Shown here: in pieces, positions 17,756-27,557 of the stretch
How positions within the stretch are numbered: the first letter of the stretch is position 1
Layout of the letters: each line of letters opens with the position of its first letter
Source of the DNA: Nitrospirota bacterium
GTDB taxonomy: Bacteria > Nitrospirota > Thermodesulfovibrionia > Thermodesulfovibrionales > Magnetobacteriaceae
Direction of reading: 5' to 3'
Assembly (NCBI GenBank): GCA_015233895.1
Contig: JADFXG010000013.1
Span: 1 to 64,000 of the forward strand
Length of the DNA stretch: 64,000 nt
Notes under the pieces: generated by a model
What the model saw: the letters and a program-made list of their open reading frames with translations, nothing else
Databases searched by the model: none
What the model was told of the DNA's origin: nothing
Position numbers and translations under genes: made by a program

Positions 17756-19192
17756 ATGCAGCTTGGTATGACTAACAAAAAGCAGAGGGTTATGGAGTAC
17801 TATAACTCGGTAGCAGAGAAACGCGATTATTATATAAATAAGAACAAGTACTACTATGACGATCTGACTGGGTTTTTAAAGTTTACCATTCCTGCCGGTA
17901 AAAGAGTTCTTGAGATTGGCTCAGGCACAGGACATGTCCTTGCCGCTCTTGAGCCCTCCTACGGAGTTGGTATTGATTTTTCTCCAAAGATGGTTCAGAT
18001 AGCTAAGCTAAAGTATCCCTCTCTGAGGTTTTTCAAAATAGATGCCGAGGACCTTGACCTTGACGATCAACCCTTTGACTACATAGTTATTTCAGATACA
18101 ATCGGTCTTTTTGAAGACATCCAGCAGGTCTTTAAACACATGAAACACCTTGCTAATGAACACACACGAGTGGTTATAACATATAACTGTTCTCTCTGGC
18201 ATCCTATACTAAGCATCGCTGAAACTCTGAGACTTAAAATGCCGAGGCAGCAGTTGAATTGGCTTGATGCGGAGGATGTCAGCCAACTTTTGTATCTTGA
18301 GGATTTTGAAGTAGTGAAAACCGGCAGAAGATTCTTATTTCCTAAGAATATATCATTTATATCTCCATTTATAAACGAATTTATTGCTCATCTTCCGTTT
18401 TTTAACTCTCTGTGTCTGACTGGTTACATAATAGCAAAGAAGGCACACAGAGCAGATGACACAAAACCTGAACCTACTGTAAGCGTTGTAATACCTGCAA
18501 GAAACGAACGGGGAAACATTGAAAACGCAGTAAAACGAACTCCAAAACTTGGCAGACATACGGAAATTATTTTTGTTGAGGGGCACTCTACTGATGGTAC
18601 GCTGGATGAGATAAGACGCGTTTGCACACTTTACGGGGATAAATGCGATATCAAATACGCAGTGCAGGACGGTAAAGGCAAAGGGGATGCCGTAAGAAAG
18701 GGGTTTGCTATGGCAACCTGTGATATTCTCATGATACTGGATGCCGACCTCACTGTGCCTCCTGAGGAACTCCCTAAGTTTTACGAGGCTGTTGCCACTG
18801 GAAAGGGAGAATTTATAAACGGCACACGCCTTGTGTATCCTCTTGAAAAGGAGTCAATGAGGTTTTTAAACATGCTTGGAAATAAGTTTTTCTCAATAAT
18901 GTTTACGTGGATTTTAGGTCAGCGCCTCAAAGACACACTGTGCGGCACAAAGGTTTTATCAAGAGAAAACTACCTGAGTATTCAGGCAAACAGGCACTTC
19001 TTTGGCGACTTTGACCCGTTTGGCGATTATGATCTCATATTTGGCTCAGCCAAGTTAAACTTAAAAATTATTGAAATTCCTATCACATACAGGGCCAGAG
19101 AGTACGGACAGACTAATATCTCAAGATTTTCACACGGCTGGCTGCTACTTAAGATGACGATGTTTGCCGTTAATAAGTTGAAATTCAAATAA
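17756..19192 (+). CDS. SAM methyltransferase fused to a GT2 glycosyltransferase
   Basis: A 478-residue two-domain protein. Residues about 10-160 are a class I methyltransferase with VLEIGSGTGHVLAAL (SAM motif I, about 55-69), GIDFSPKM, KIDAEDLDLDDQPFDYIVISD. Residues about 238-478 are a GT-A family 2 domain with SVVIPARNERGNIE, HSTDGTLDEI, GKGKGDAVRKGFAMATCDILMILDADLT (the DxD, positions about 298-325) and a C-terminal part like dolichyl-phosphate sugar synthases (TLCGTKVLSR, YRAREYGQTNISRF). It probably modifies a lipid-linked or surface glycan. It could make a polyprenyl-phosphate sugar; the methyl acceptor is unknown. No ribosome site decides between ATG 17756 and 17768. Confidence 0.85.
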   Translation: MQLGMTNKKQRVMEYYNSVAEKRDYYINKNKYYYDDLTGFLKFTIPAGKRVLEIGSGTGHVLAALEPSYGVGIDFSPKMVQIAKLKYPSLRFFKIDAEDLDLDDQPFDYIVISDTIGLFEDIQQVFKHMKHLANEHTRVVITYNCSLWHPILSIAETLRLKMPRQQLNWLDAEDVSQLLYLEDFEVVKTGRRFLFPKNISFISPFINEFIAHLPFFNSLCLTGYIIAKKAHRADDTKPEPTVSVVIPARNERGNIENAVKRTPKLGRHTEIIFVEGHSTDGTLDEIRRVCTLYGDKCDIKYAVQDGKGKGDAVRKGFAMATCDILMILDADLTVPPEELPKFYEAVATGKGEFINGTRLVYPLEKESMRFLNMLGNKFFSIMFTWILGQRLKDTLCGTKVLSRENYLSIQANRHFFGDFDPFGDYDLIFGSAKLNLKIIEIPITYRAREYGQTNISRFSHGWLLLKMTMFAVNKLKFK

Positions 19193-19199
19193 TACCAGG

Positions 19200-19262
19200 T
19201 TGAAACCATTGCAAAATCCTCAAAATGGAAAAGGGGTATTTTCCAATTAAGGGAATTTTTTA
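19200..19262 (-). repeat. Degenerate single end of the GAGACCGTTGCAAAA repeat
   Basis: TTGAAACCATTGCAAAAT at 19200-19217 matches the terminal repeat of the elements at 34624 and 57970 with a few changes. The next 40 bases, including a GGAAAA/TTTTCC hairpin and CCAATTAA, align with the inverted right end of the 34624-34984 element. No second end was found nearby, so this appears to be a solo relic just after the fusion gene's stop. Confidence 0.6.
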
Positions 19263-19338
19263 ACTTACCCTTCTTTATTCTCTTACATTACTCTTACACT
19301 TGCTGACTACTACTCCAGTCCATAGTCTGACATGATTT

Positions 19339-19764
19339 CTATTGTTTACAGTAGGTATCAATTACAGCTTTCCAATCAGTTTCAAACTCACAGGATTCGG
19401 GTTTCTCTTTCTCCCACGTCCGGACTTCAACCATATTATTATTGCAACTAAAATCCTCCATAACTTTATTATTACTTTGCTTATCACAAAGCATCACAGT
19501 AATAACGTCATAATTAACGATTCTTGCCTTGAGTTTATAGTTATTCAATATGTTAGCAACGCTTGTGCAGGTGGGGCATAGTTCCTGAAGTGCCCTTTTA
19601 TATTCGACTTCACTGAAATTATTTGGAATCTTACCGCTATAGTATCCCTCTACTTTTTGTGTCAAAGATGTCAAGTCCTCTTGCACAGGTGTGTATTTTT
19701 CAACTCTAACCTCTACGCATCCAAATAATACAATTCCTAAAAGTACCGTAAGAAGTTTCTTCAA
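19339..19764 (-). CDS. Lipoprotein of unknown function
   Basis: A 141-residue protein with a lipoprotein signal (KKLLTVLLGIVLFGC, lipidated Cys about residue 16). The mature part holds four to six further cysteines (CPTC, MLCDKQ, SCNNN, ESCEFE, TYCKQ), consistent with periplasmic disulfides. It recalls no named family. It overlaps the zinc-dependent phospholipase gene by four bases, so the two are translated together and probably act together. Confidence 0.65.
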   Translation of the reverse strand: MKKLLTVLLGIVLFGCVEVRVEKYTPVQEDLTSLTQKVEGYYSGKIPNNFSEVEYKRALQELCPTCTSVANILNNYKLKARIVNYDVITVMLCDKQSNNKVMEDFSCNNNMVEVRTWEKEKPESCEFETDWKAVIDTYCKQ

Positions 19765-20726
19765 TTTGATCCTCCTTTAGACCAAAGGTCAATTTTGTCC
19801 TCATTCACACCTGTGTCGAGATTCCAGTCCTTGAGGTATTCCCCCATACTCTTTGTTGTAGCGGCATCAATGGTTTTAAAAAGCTTTATCCATATATCAG
19901 CAACCATACGCAGAGTTTCATCAAACACGGTATCAAAAGTAACGGTTCTGCCATCTGGCAGTTTCACGTTTTTTATGTACTTATCAGTGTCTTCTTCTGA
20001 AATTTCCGAAGAATACTTATATTCAAAGTCTTTAAAACCCCATACATGCCTGAATATAGGATTTGGATCGGTTATAAAATTGACACGCTTCAAATAATTC
20101 TCATGCCATGTATCAGGGTCAATGCTATCAAAATAAGCCGTCGCATTGGGATGTGCTTCCTGTAAAAGCTCTGTCCAGAACTGACTAATGGCAGGGTGAA
20201 GATGATTGGGGTCATTTGGGTCAGAGCAATCTTCAAGAGTGTTCAGGTATCCAAACCCGTTTCTTGGATTGGCATCCCGGATTTCATCACCTGTTCTATT
20301 TTTGAATATATGGACATCCCAGATCATTTCACAATGCCTGTGGTTTTCATGAGTAAACAGATAAATCCCTCCGACAACGGAGTTGACCACAGGATGAAGA
20401 AACGAGTCTACAATAACATGGCTGACATATCCGCATAACCAGGACAGGCAAATAGCAAAGTTATTATCATCCTTGTTCATTTTTAAAAGCTTGTCAGCCC
20501 CCAACTCAATAATTTTGCTTGTGTTCTCATAATGCATCCTGTTTGCCCAATTGTGTCCTCCCAACATCCCATTAATAATATCTGTAAGGTAAGGGTAATC
20601 GGGACCTGCAGCTCCTATTCTTGCAAACTGGTTGTACATCGCAATCTTGCCGGAATAAGGATGCTGTTTCCTGATTAAATCAGTTGCTCCCTGGGCTATT
20701 AAACAATGTGTAAATGTTGCTGGCAT
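19761..20726 (-). CDS. Zinc-dependent phospholipase C family protein
   Basis: A 321-residue protein of the Zn_dep_PLPC family. It starts MPATFTHCLIAQGA and carries RIGAAGPDYPYL, GGHNWANRMHYENT and the His/Asp-rich CGYVSHVIVDSFLHPVVN (about residues 95-112), where the zinc ligands lie. There is no signal peptide, so it is likely cytoplasmic, unlike secreted clostridial enzymes; its substrate is unknown. The start at 20726 follows GGAGAAGG. The downstream lipoprotein gene overlaps its end by four bases. Confidence 0.8.
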   Translation of the reverse strand: MPATFTHCLIAQGATDLIRKQHPYSGKIAMYNQFARIGAAGPDYPYLTDIINGMLGGHNWANRMHYENTSKIIELGADKLLKMNKDDNNFAICLSWLCGYVSHVIVDSFLHPVVNSVVGGIYLFTHENHRHCEMIWDVHIFKNRTGDEIRDANPRNGFGYLNTLEDCSDPNDPNHLHPAISQFWTELLQEAHPNATAYFDSIDPDTWHENYLKRVNFITDPNPIFRHVWGFKDFEYKYSSEISEEDTDKYIKNVKLPDGRTVTFDTVFDETLRMVADIWIKLFKTIDAATTKSMGEYLKDWNLDTGVNEDKIDLWSKGGSN

Positions 20727-20950
20727 GGCCTTCTCCTCCCTAATTATTGCAATTTAACATCTTCAAAAATTTCTGGATTGTTAACTTGGCTATTATACAA
20801 TACAACATGCTATATATAACATATATATTAGTAAAGTTATTATTATACATATAATATTTTTGCAAATGCCTTAAGTCACATTCTGTCCCTAACTTTTTTG
20901 GCTTAGTTATACTTCTGAATCAGACACTATAGAAGAAAGCTGGAGTAAAT

Positions 20951-22048
20951 TTAGTAAATACTTAAATTTTTAGATAAGTTTTTAAAAAGTAAAGAGTTTT
21001 CCCTGTGGGTTTTTACCGATATTCTTAAGAACTGTTCGTTTAATCCTCTGTAGTTAGCACAGCTCCTTAACAATATGCCGCGGCTTCTGAGCTTATCATA
21101 AATATGTGCCGCCCGTGTATCTTTAATCAGATAATAATTAACCATTGAAGGAAAATATTGAATTTCATTTTTATTTAATGATTTTTCAAAGAATGCTTTT
21201 TCAGTCTTAAGCAAAGAAAATGTGTCCCGCTCATAGACATTGTCTTTAAGCGCTGTTACTAAAGCCCGCTGAGAGAGTGTGTTAACTGTCCATGGTTCTT
21301 TATATGTTTTTAAGAGGTTTGTAAGCCGTGCGTCCAAAAACACTGCGCCAATTCTAAGGCCGCACAGAGCATAAAACTTAGTGTATGACTTTAAGACTAT
21401 AAGAAGTGGATTGTTTAAGATCTCGCCTGTCATGCTAAAGCTGTCAGGGTTTTTACTGTGAGAATATAAAAAATCCATAAACGCCTCATCCACTATCAGA
21501 TAACAGCCAAAGGCATGTGCAGCCGCGGCAATCTTTAACATATCCTCTTTGCTTATAAATCCAGCTGTTGGAGTGTTTGGGTTACAGAGAAACGCTATAT
21601 CGTGTCCTTTTAACGTTTCTATAAATGTTTGTGCATCAAGTTTGAAATTATCAGTCTCGTTAAGCGGGAAAAAGGAGATATCACTGACGCCATACATTGA
21701 AAGTGCTCGTTCATATTCGCTAAATGTGGGTGAGACAATGAGTGCCTTTTGAGGTTTTAATGCCCGTACTATTAAGTATATCAACTCGGTGCTGCCGTTA
21801 CCACAGAGAATGTTTTCCGTGTTGACTCTGTAACGCTCAGAGAGTACCTGTGTCAACCTTCTACACTCCGTATCGGGGTAATTATTCAGAAATTTCAGAA
21901 ATTTGCGAACCTCTGCTTTTACCTTTTTAGAGACACCACACGGGTTAGGGGAGGAGCTGAAATCAATTATCTTCCTCTGCGGTATGTTTAATGATTCAGC
22001 CAAAGAGTAAATATCTCCGCCATGAAGATGTGATGATGTGTTTGACAT
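20951..22048 (-). CDS. cobD: Threonine-phosphate decarboxylase (CobD-like aminotransferase fold)
   Basis: About 365 residues. It is a PLP enzyme of the HisC/CobD group, and the opening HLHGGDIYSLAESLNIP followed by DFSSSPNPCGVS is typical of CobD, which makes aminopropanol phosphate for the cobalamin nucleotide loop. CNPNTPTAG, DEAFMDF and KSYTKFYALCGLRIG (PLP lysine) are present. The open frame extends upstream to a TTG at 22105, overlapping the previous gene, but the ATG at 22048 places the conserved N-terminus correctly. HisC cannot be fully excluded. The cbi genes 4 kb away support CobD. Confidence 0.82.
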   Translation of the reverse strand: MSNTSSHLHGGDIYSLAESLNIPQRKIIDFSSSPNPCGVSKKVKAEVRKFLKFLNNYPDTECRRLTQVLSERYRVNTENILCGNGSTELIYLIVRALKPQKALIVSPTFSEYERALSMYGVSDISFFPLNETDNFKLDAQTFIETLKGHDIAFLCNPNTPTAGFISKEDMLKIAAAAHAFGCYLIVDEAFMDFLYSHSKNPDSFSMTGEILNNPLLIVLKSYTKFYALCGLRIGAVFLDARLTNLLKTYKEPWTVNTLSQRALVTALKDNVYERDTFSLLKTEKAFFEKSLNKNEIQYFPSMVNYYLIKDTRAAHIYDKLRSRGILLRSCANYRGLNEQFLRISVKTHRENSLLFKNLSKNLSIY

Positions 22049-22082
22049 TATAATCTCAAAATAATCATAACAAGTATTGTTA

Positions 22083-22562
22083 TCATGTCTTACCCAACTC
22101 AGCAACTATACCCTTAAACACCTTGTAAAACTGGTCATTTTCGGATATTGCCTTACTGAGAATTACCTTTAAATTTGGCAGGTCATTAACGTTTATGACC
22201 ACATTTACGCTTTTAATATAGGCCGGCATACTGTCAAGTGTTTTATAGTTATTTCCTATAAGGGCAAGAAATATCCGTCTTCTGTTATTGACGGGCATAG
22301 TTTGAAATGTTTCAAGCAGCTCATTCTTTTCCGGGTCTCCGCCTCCAAAAGTCTCATTAAGAACCAGCACATCAAACTGGTTATACCTGATGCGGTCAAA
22401 GGCATTCTCTAAGTCAGGCGATATGGCCACATTGTATTTCAAGTCTCTGAGGGTCTCACTTATGATCTTAAGGTTACTCTGATTATCATCACACACGAGT
22501 GAGTCCTTAAACCCCTCCGTGTATTGCTCAAAATCCATTCCTCTGTAGTTTTGTTGTGCCAC
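22083..22562 (-). CDS. Degenerate receiver-domain protein next to pilT genes
   Basis: A 159-residue single-domain protein with a CheY-like fold. The acidic pair DDN is near residue 26, but the usual phospho-acceptor Asp after the third strand is Asn (DVLVLNETFGG), and the conserved C-terminal Lys position reads INVNDL. It should therefore not be phosphorylated in the usual way; it may be a constitutive protein-binding receiver. It follows two PilT-type ATPase genes on the same strand (35 bases gap), which suggests a role in pilus control. Its stop TGA lies 34 bases before the cobD ATG. Confidence 0.7.
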   Translation of the reverse strand: MAQQNYRGMDFEQYTEGFKDSLVCDDNQSNLKIISETLRDLKYNVAISPDLENAFDRIRYNQFDVLVLNETFGGGDPEKNELLETFQTMPVNNRRRIFLALIGNNYKTLDSMPAYIKSVNVVINVNDLPNLKVILSKAISENDQFYKVFKGIVAELGKT

Positions 22563-22597
22563 ATGTCTCTCCTTTCTATTTCCGCTGAGGTGGAATG

Positions 22598-23776
22598 CTA
22601 TTTAGTCTTAGCCTTGCGGGCATACTCTCTGTCCAATGACAGATTCTCTATATCTGTGGTTTTTTCGCCTCTGGTGCTCTTTACCGTATCTATGCCGCGG
22701 CCTACAAGAGCCTTACGTGAGGCGTAAGCCATCGCCGTTTCCTCAGTTATCAATCCAACCCTGAAGAGATTTACGATGGACTTGTCAAATGTCTGCATGC
22801 CGTAAGTCTCACCGGCATCTATGATTTCGTAGAAGGTTTTACCATCGGACTCACCGTTAACGAGGGTGTCCTTTACACGTAGGTTTGTTTTCATAATTTC
22901 AATGGCTGCAACCCTGCCTCCGCCCACTTTTGGCAGCAGCCGCTGGCTTACTATCCATCGGACTGTGTCTGAGAGACGGTTCCTGACTAAAACCTCCTCC
23001 TCTTTATCAAACATACCTATAATCCTGTTTATTGTTTGCCCAGCGTCTATCGTATGCAGGGTGGAAAGCACAAGGTGGCCGGTTTCAGCGGCAGTCATAC
23101 CAATTTCCACAGTCTCTCTGTCTCTCATCTCTCCAACCAGTATGACCTTTGGAGCCTGTCTGAGAGCAGCCCTCAGTCCATTAGAAAATGTATCAAAATC
23201 CGAACCCATTTCCCGTTGGTTAAATGTGGCTTTCTTGTGCGGATGAACAAACTCAACCGGGTCCTCAAGCGTAAGGACATGTACCTGTTTGTTTTCATTA
23301 ATTATATTTAACACGGCAGCAAGAGTTGATGATTTACCGCTTCCGGTGGCGCCGGTAATGAGTACAAGCCCGTTTTTTTCCTCCGCTATCTGCCCTAACA
23401 CCTTGGGCACTTTTAAATCGGCAAGCGTAGGGATTCTTGACTCAAGTTTTCTTAAAACAATCGAATAGCTGCCTCTTTGGGAAAAAATATTTACCCTGAA
23501 TCTGGCCTTGCCGGGAAGGGAATAAGACAGATCGCAGGAGCCGTGTTTAAGGAGATTTTCTGTAAGCCGCCTGTCAGCATTAATCAGATTCATGGCGAAA
23601 ATTTCAGTCTGAAACGGGGTCAGTTCCTCTATTGGCATCTCTTCAAGATGTACCGGAAGGAGCACACCGGAGGATTCCACCTGAAGAGGTTTGCCAACGG
23701 TAAAGTTAAGGTCAGATACGTTACCAACGCTCTCTAACATCCCTGAAAGTATAAAGTCAACCTCAGCTCTTCTCAT
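22598..23776 (-). CDS. PilT/PilU-type pilus retraction ATPase
   Basis: A 392-residue hexameric ATPase. The N-terminal PAS-like part has SDLNFTVGKPL, and the C-terminal RecA-like core has Walker A GATGSGKSS (about residues 140-148), the Asp box LEDPVEFVH, Walker B VILVGEMRDRETV (about 212-224) and the His box STLHTIDAG. It drives type IV pilus disassembly or assists PilT. It is 30 bases downstream of a second pilT gene and differs from it in the N-terminal part and a longer C-terminus, so it is the likelier PilU-like accessory copy. Confidence 0.88.
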   Translation of the reverse strand: MRRAEVDFILSGMLESVGNVSDLNFTVGKPLQVESSGVLLPVHLEEMPIEELTPFQTEIFAMNLINADRRLTENLLKHGSCDLSYSLPGKARFRVNIFSQRGSYSIVLRKLESRIPTLADLKVPKVLGQIAEEKNGLVLITGATGSGKSSTLAAVLNIINENKQVHVLTLEDPVEFVHPHKKATFNQREMGSDFDTFSNGLRAALRQAPKVILVGEMRDRETVEIGMTAAETGHLVLSTLHTIDAGQTINRIIGMFDKEEEVLVRNRLSDTVRWIVSQRLLPKVGGGRVAAIEIMKTNLRVKDTLVNGESDGKTFYEIIDAGETYGMQTFDKSIVNLFRVGLITEETAMAYASRKALVGRGIDTVKSTRGEKTTDIENLSLDREYARKAKTK

Positions 23777-23805
23777 AATTATATCACCTCATTCTTAAGT
23801 TTTAT

Positions 23806-24879
23806 TTAGAATTCCGGCGGCGGTTCCTTCAAAAATGGAATAAACCGTTTTTTGTCCATTGATTTATCATAGGCATCCTCGGCAGCTATCCACCCCTTAT
23901 TAAGCAGATCAAGGATGGCGTCATCAAGAGTAACCATGCCAAGCTTCTTACCGGTCTGCATAACAGACGCAAGCTGCGGAGTCTTAGCTTCTCGTATAAG
24001 GTTTGCAGCGGCATAGGTTATAACCAGAATTTCAAGTGCAGCGCAGCGTCCCTTTTTATCTATCCGTTTAAACAGGTTTTGGGCAACAACACCCTTTAGG
24101 GCCTCAGACAGGGTGGTGCGAATCTGAGCCTGCTGGTTAGCAGGAAATACGTCTATTACTCTGTCAACAGTTTTAGTGGCACTTTGTGTGTGCAGGGTGC
24201 CAAAGACAAGATGGCCGGTTGAGGCTGCCTCTAATGCCAGTTGTATTGTTTCAAGGTCTCTCATTTCACCAACCAGTATTATGTCAGGGTCCTCACGAAG
24301 GGCACCTCTCAGGGCTGCCCCAAATGATCTGGTATCCGGCCCCACCTCACGGTGGTTAACTATACAGCTTGCACTTTTATGCACAAACTCTACAGGGTCC
24401 TCTATGGTTAGAATATGGTCTTTTCTGTTTTTATTAGCATAATCAACAATTGCGGCAAGGGTTGTTGATTTACCGCTTCCGGTTGGCCCTGTAACAAGCA
24501 CAAGCCCCTTGTTAAGCATTGCAAACTTCTTACACACCGGCGGCAACCCAAGTTCATCAACTGTGGCGATTTTTTCCGGAATTTGTCTGAACACTGCGCC
24601 GACACCCCATTTTTGCTTGAAGAAATTAGACCTGAATCTGCCAAGCTTAGGGATTTCATAAGCAAAGTCCACATCGCCTGTTTCCTCGTAGAGTTTAACT
24701 TTCTCCTCAGGGGCTATCTCATAAAGCATAGCCTTAAGCTCGTCATTGTCAAGCTCTTTGTACTTAATACGCTCCATCTCCCCGCGGATACGCAATATTG
24801 GCTGAGAACCTGCCACCATATGCAAGTCCGATGCTCCCTGTTCATTCATAAGTTTAAAAAAGGCATCTATTTTTGCCAT
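23806..24879 (-). CDS. pilT: Twitching motility ATPase PilT
   Basis: A 357-residue retraction ATPase. The N-terminal ASDLHMVAGSQPILRIRGEM is typical of PilT. Walker A is GPTGSGKST (about residues 132-140), the Asp box is IEDPVEFVH, Walker B is IILVGEMRDLETIQ and the His box is GTLHTQSA. The C-terminal PilT motif AAEDAYDKSMDKKRF is present. It powers pilus retraction at the inner membrane. It heads the minus-strand run pilT - pilU-like - degenerate receiver - cobD. Other pilus genes are absent apart from the GspE/PilB-like gene at 49.9 kb. Confidence 0.93.
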   Translation of the reverse strand: MAKIDAFFKLMNEQGASDLHMVAGSQPILRIRGEMERIKYKELDNDELKAMLYEIAPEEKVKLYEETGDVDFAYEIPKLGRFRSNFFKQKWGVGAVFRQIPEKIATVDELGLPPVCKKFAMLNKGLVLVTGPTGSGKSTTLAAIVDYANKNRKDHILTIEDPVEFVHKSASCIVNHREVGPDTRSFGAALRGALREDPDIILVGEMRDLETIQLALEAASTGHLVFGTLHTQSATKTVDRVIDVFPANQQAQIRTTLSEALKGVVAQNLFKRIDKKGRCAALEILVITYAAANLIREAKTPQLASVMQTGKKLGMVTLDDAILDLLNKGWIAAEDAYDKSMDKKRFIPFLKEPPPEF

Positions 24880-25069
24880 TTAGACCTCCAGCGTAAAAAG
24901 TCTTCAAATTTGTGTTTGCCTCACCCGCTTATGATTTTATCAAACGTTTCATGAGTTTGTCAAAAAAACGTTTGGCATTGTATGCTCTTAACGAGTATGG
25001 CTTAATGATTTCACTAAAAAAATGTTTTTATAGATAATTAAAGATATAGATTTAATTTTTTATTTTTTG

Positions 25070-25075
25070 TATAAT
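25070..25075 (+). promoter_or_regulatory. TATAAT box directly before alaC
   Basis: A perfect -10 hexamer lies seven bases before the ATG at 25082. A transcript starting at the usual distance would begin at or next to the start codon, giving a leaderless mRNA. No clear -35 hexamer and no ribosome site are visible. Confidence 0.4.
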
Positions 25076-25081
25076 ATACAG

Positions 25082-26254
25082 ATGTTTGAGTTTAAGAGGA
25101 TAAAACGCCTGCCACCGTACGTGTTTGCTATTGTAAACAGCCTGAAGTCAGAGGCAAGGCGGCGCGGTGAGGACATAATTGACCTCGGCATGGGAAACCC
25201 TGACCTTCCAACCCCTGACCATATAGTCAGTAAACTCAGAGAGTCTGTTAAAAACCCTAAAAACCACAGGTATTCGGCCTCTCGTGGTATAACCCAGCTG
25301 AGAATGGCTATTTGTGAGTGGTATGAAAGAAGATATGGAGTGTATCTTGAGCCGGACCTTCACACCGTTGTTACAATCGGCTCAAAAGAAGGGCTGAGCC
25401 ATCTTGCTCTGGCCGTTATTGAGCCAGGGGATGTTGCACTTACGCCAACCCCGGCGTATCCGATTCATCCGTATGCCGTTATAATTGCCGGGGGCCAGGT
25501 CAGAAACATTCCAATTGGCCCTGGTATTGATTTTTTTGAAGAGATGGAAAATGCTTACAAAAACTCATGGCCCCGCCCTAAACTACTTATTATTAATTTT
25601 CCGCATAACCCTACAACAGAAGTCGTCGGATTGGATTTCTTTGAGAAAGTCGTGGATTTTGCTAAGGAAAATAAACTTCTCGTTATACACGATCTGGCTT
25701 ATGCCGATTTAGTGTTTGACGGCTACAAAGCGCCCAGCTTTCTGCAGGTAAAGGGAGCGCTTGACGTTGGCGTTGAGTTTTTCTCTATGACTAAGAGTTA
25801 CTCTATGGCTGGATGGCGGATGGGGTTTTGTTCCGGTAATAAGGAAATTGTGGGTGCCCTTACGAAAATAAAAAGTTATCTTGACTATGGAACCTTTCAG
25901 CCAATTCAGATAGCCTCCATTGTGGCACTAAGAGGCAAACAGGACTGTGTGGATAAAATTGCAAAAACCTACGAAAAGCGCAGAGATGTTCTTATAGATG
26001 GGCTTAAAAGACTCGGCTGGGACATCCCGGCCCCTAAGGCTACGATGTTTGTCTGGGCTCAGATACCGGAGGAGTTCAGGAAACTTGGCTCACTGGAATT
26101 TTCAAAACTAATGATGATGGAGGCTAAAGTGGCAGTGTCTCCGGGAATTGGTTTTGGTGAGGGCGGAGACGATTACGTGCGTTTTGCGCTTGTCGAAAAC
26201 GAGCAGAGAATCAAACAAGCTGTAAAGGGAATTAAAAAGTTCCTGTCAAAATGA
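25082..26254 (+). CDS. alaC: AlaC-type glutamate-pyruvate aminotransferase
   Basis: About 390 residues, a fold-type I PLP aminotransferase closely following E. coli Ala[77 protein letters not shown], and the PLP lysine in [16 protein letters not shown] (about residue 240). It likely makes alanine from pyruvate, although related enzymes serve methionine or diaminopimelate routes. The open frame begins at a TTG (25067), but that lies upstream of a TATAAT, so the ATG is preferred. Its end overlaps hom by four bases, linking it to threonine and methionine synthesis. Confidence 0.88.
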   Translation: MFEFKRIKRLPPYVFAIVNSLKSEARRRGEDIIDLGMGNPDLPTPDHIVSKLRESVKNPKNHRYSASRGITQLRMAICEWYERRYGVYLEPDLHTVVTIGSKEGLSHLALAVIEPGDVALTPTPAYPIHPYAVIIAGGQVRNIPIGPGIDFFEEMENAYKNSWPRPKLLIINFPHNPTTEVVGLDFFEKVVDFAKENKLLVIHDLAYADLVFDGYKAPSFLQVKGALDVGVEFFSMTKSYSMAGWRMGFCSGNKEIVGALTKIKSYLDYGTFQPIQIASIVALRGKQDCVDKIAKTYEKRRDVLIDGLKRLGWDIPAPKATMFVWAQIPEEFRKLGSLEFSKLMMMEAKVAVSPGIGFGEGGDDYVRFALVENEQRIKQAVKGIKKFLSK

Positions 26255-27540
26255 CAACCTTTAATGTTGGTATTATCGGCCTTGGCACAGTGGGTGGCGG
26301 CACCGCTAAAATCCTGCTTAACAATACAGATTTAATCCAAAAACGCTCCGGAATAGATATCCGGCTGAAAAAGATATCCGACCTTGATATTGAAAGAGAC
26401 CGCGGGTTTAATATACCTGCCGGTGTTTTGACCAGAGATGCCTATGAAATAATAAATGACCCGGAAATATCCGTTGTGGTTGAACTTATTGGCGGCATAA
26501 ATCCCGCTAAAAAATTCATCATTGATGCTCTGAAAAACGGCAAACATGTGGTTACGGCTAATAAGGCGCTCCTTGCTACCCACGGAACTGACATCTTTCA
26601 GGTTGCTGCCGACTGTAAGCGAATTGTTGGTTTTGAGGCAGCCGTGGCTGGCGGTATCCCCATTATAAAGGTATTAAAGGAGGGGCTTGCCGCAAATCAC
26701 ATACAATCCATATATGGCATAATTAATGGAACATCCAACTACATTCTGACAAAGATGACTACAGAGGGGGCAGAGTTTGCCAAAACCCTGTCTGACGCTC
26801 AACGCCTTGGTTATGCTGAGGCAGACCCGACCTTTGACATCGAAGGTATTGATACGGCACACAAGCTGACACTTTTAGCATCGCTGTCTTACGGTATTCC
26901 GCTATCATTTGACAGCATCTATAAAGAGGGAATCACAGCTATTACCCCTGAGGATATACAGTATGCTGCGGAGTTGGGTTATAAAATCAAGTTGCTTGCC
27001 ATAGCTAAAATTGGGGGAGCAGAAATAGAACTCCGCGTTCATCCAACCATGATACCAAATAGTTTTATGATCTCAAAAGTTGACGATGTTCTTAACGCAG
27101 TGTATATAACCGGAGATGCTGTGGGAGAGACTATGTATTACGGGCGCGGGGCCGGGGATATGCCTACGGGCAGTGCCGTAGTGAGCGACATAATTGATAT
27201 AGCCAAAAACCCAAACGCTCCGCTTACACAGGTTATAGGGGCAGAGCGTGAAAAATTTAAAATCAAAAACATAAAAGACATAGAAACTATGTACTATTTC
27301 CGCTTTACGGCACTTGATAAACCCGGTGTGCTTTCTAAAATATCCGGAGTGCTGGGGGCGCACAACATCAGTATCTCGGCAGTGATTCAAAAAGAACGCC
27401 GTGCCGGTGAGGCCGTTCCTCTTGTGGTACTGACCCATAAGGCAGTTGAAAGTAATGTCACAGGCGCAATCAGTGAAATAGACACATTACCTATTGTCTC
27501 AGCAAAGACTAAATTCATACGTGTAGAGGGAAAAGAATAA
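26251..27540 (+). CDS. hom: Homoserine dehydrogenase with ACT domain
   Basis: A 429-residue enzyme reducing aspartate semialdehyde to homoserine, the branch point to threonine and methionine. The Rossmann motif is [15 protein letters not shown] (about residues 7-21). The catalytic core has [49 protein letters not shown] (the Asp and Lys catalytic region, about 192-211). A C-terminal ACT domain (about 350-425, [20 protein letters not shown]) suggests feedback control, usually by threonine. ATGA overlap with alaC. It is followed at 17 bases by tusA and then a ThiF-type gene. Confidence 0.95.
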   Translation: MTTFNVGIIGLGTVGGGTAKILLNNTDLIQKRSGIDIRLKKISDLDIERDRGFNIPAGVLTRDAYEIINDPEISVVVELIGGINPAKKFIIDALKNGKHVVTANKALLATHGTDIFQVAADCKRIVGFEAAVAGGIPIIKVLKEGLAANHIQSIYGIINGTSNYILTKMTTEGAEFAKTLSDAQRLGYAEADPTFDIEGIDTAHKLTLLASLSYGIPLSFDSIYKEGITAITPEDIQYAAELGYKIKLLAIAKIGGAEIELRVHPTMIPNSFMISKVDDVLNAVYITGDAVGETMYYGRGAGDMPTGSAVVSDIIDIAKNPNAPLTQVIGAEREKFKIKNIKDIETMYYFRFTALDKPGVLSKISGVLGAHNISISAVIQKERRAGEAVPLVVLTHKAVESNVTGAISEIDTLPIVSAKTKFIRVEGKE

Positions 27541-27557
27541 TCCCCACAGGGAGCCAA

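Noticed and set aside
20727-20950. Small gene or RNA between the phospholipase and cobD genes
   Set aside because: The sequence is AT-rich with many stops and no hairpin or promoter pair good enough to report.
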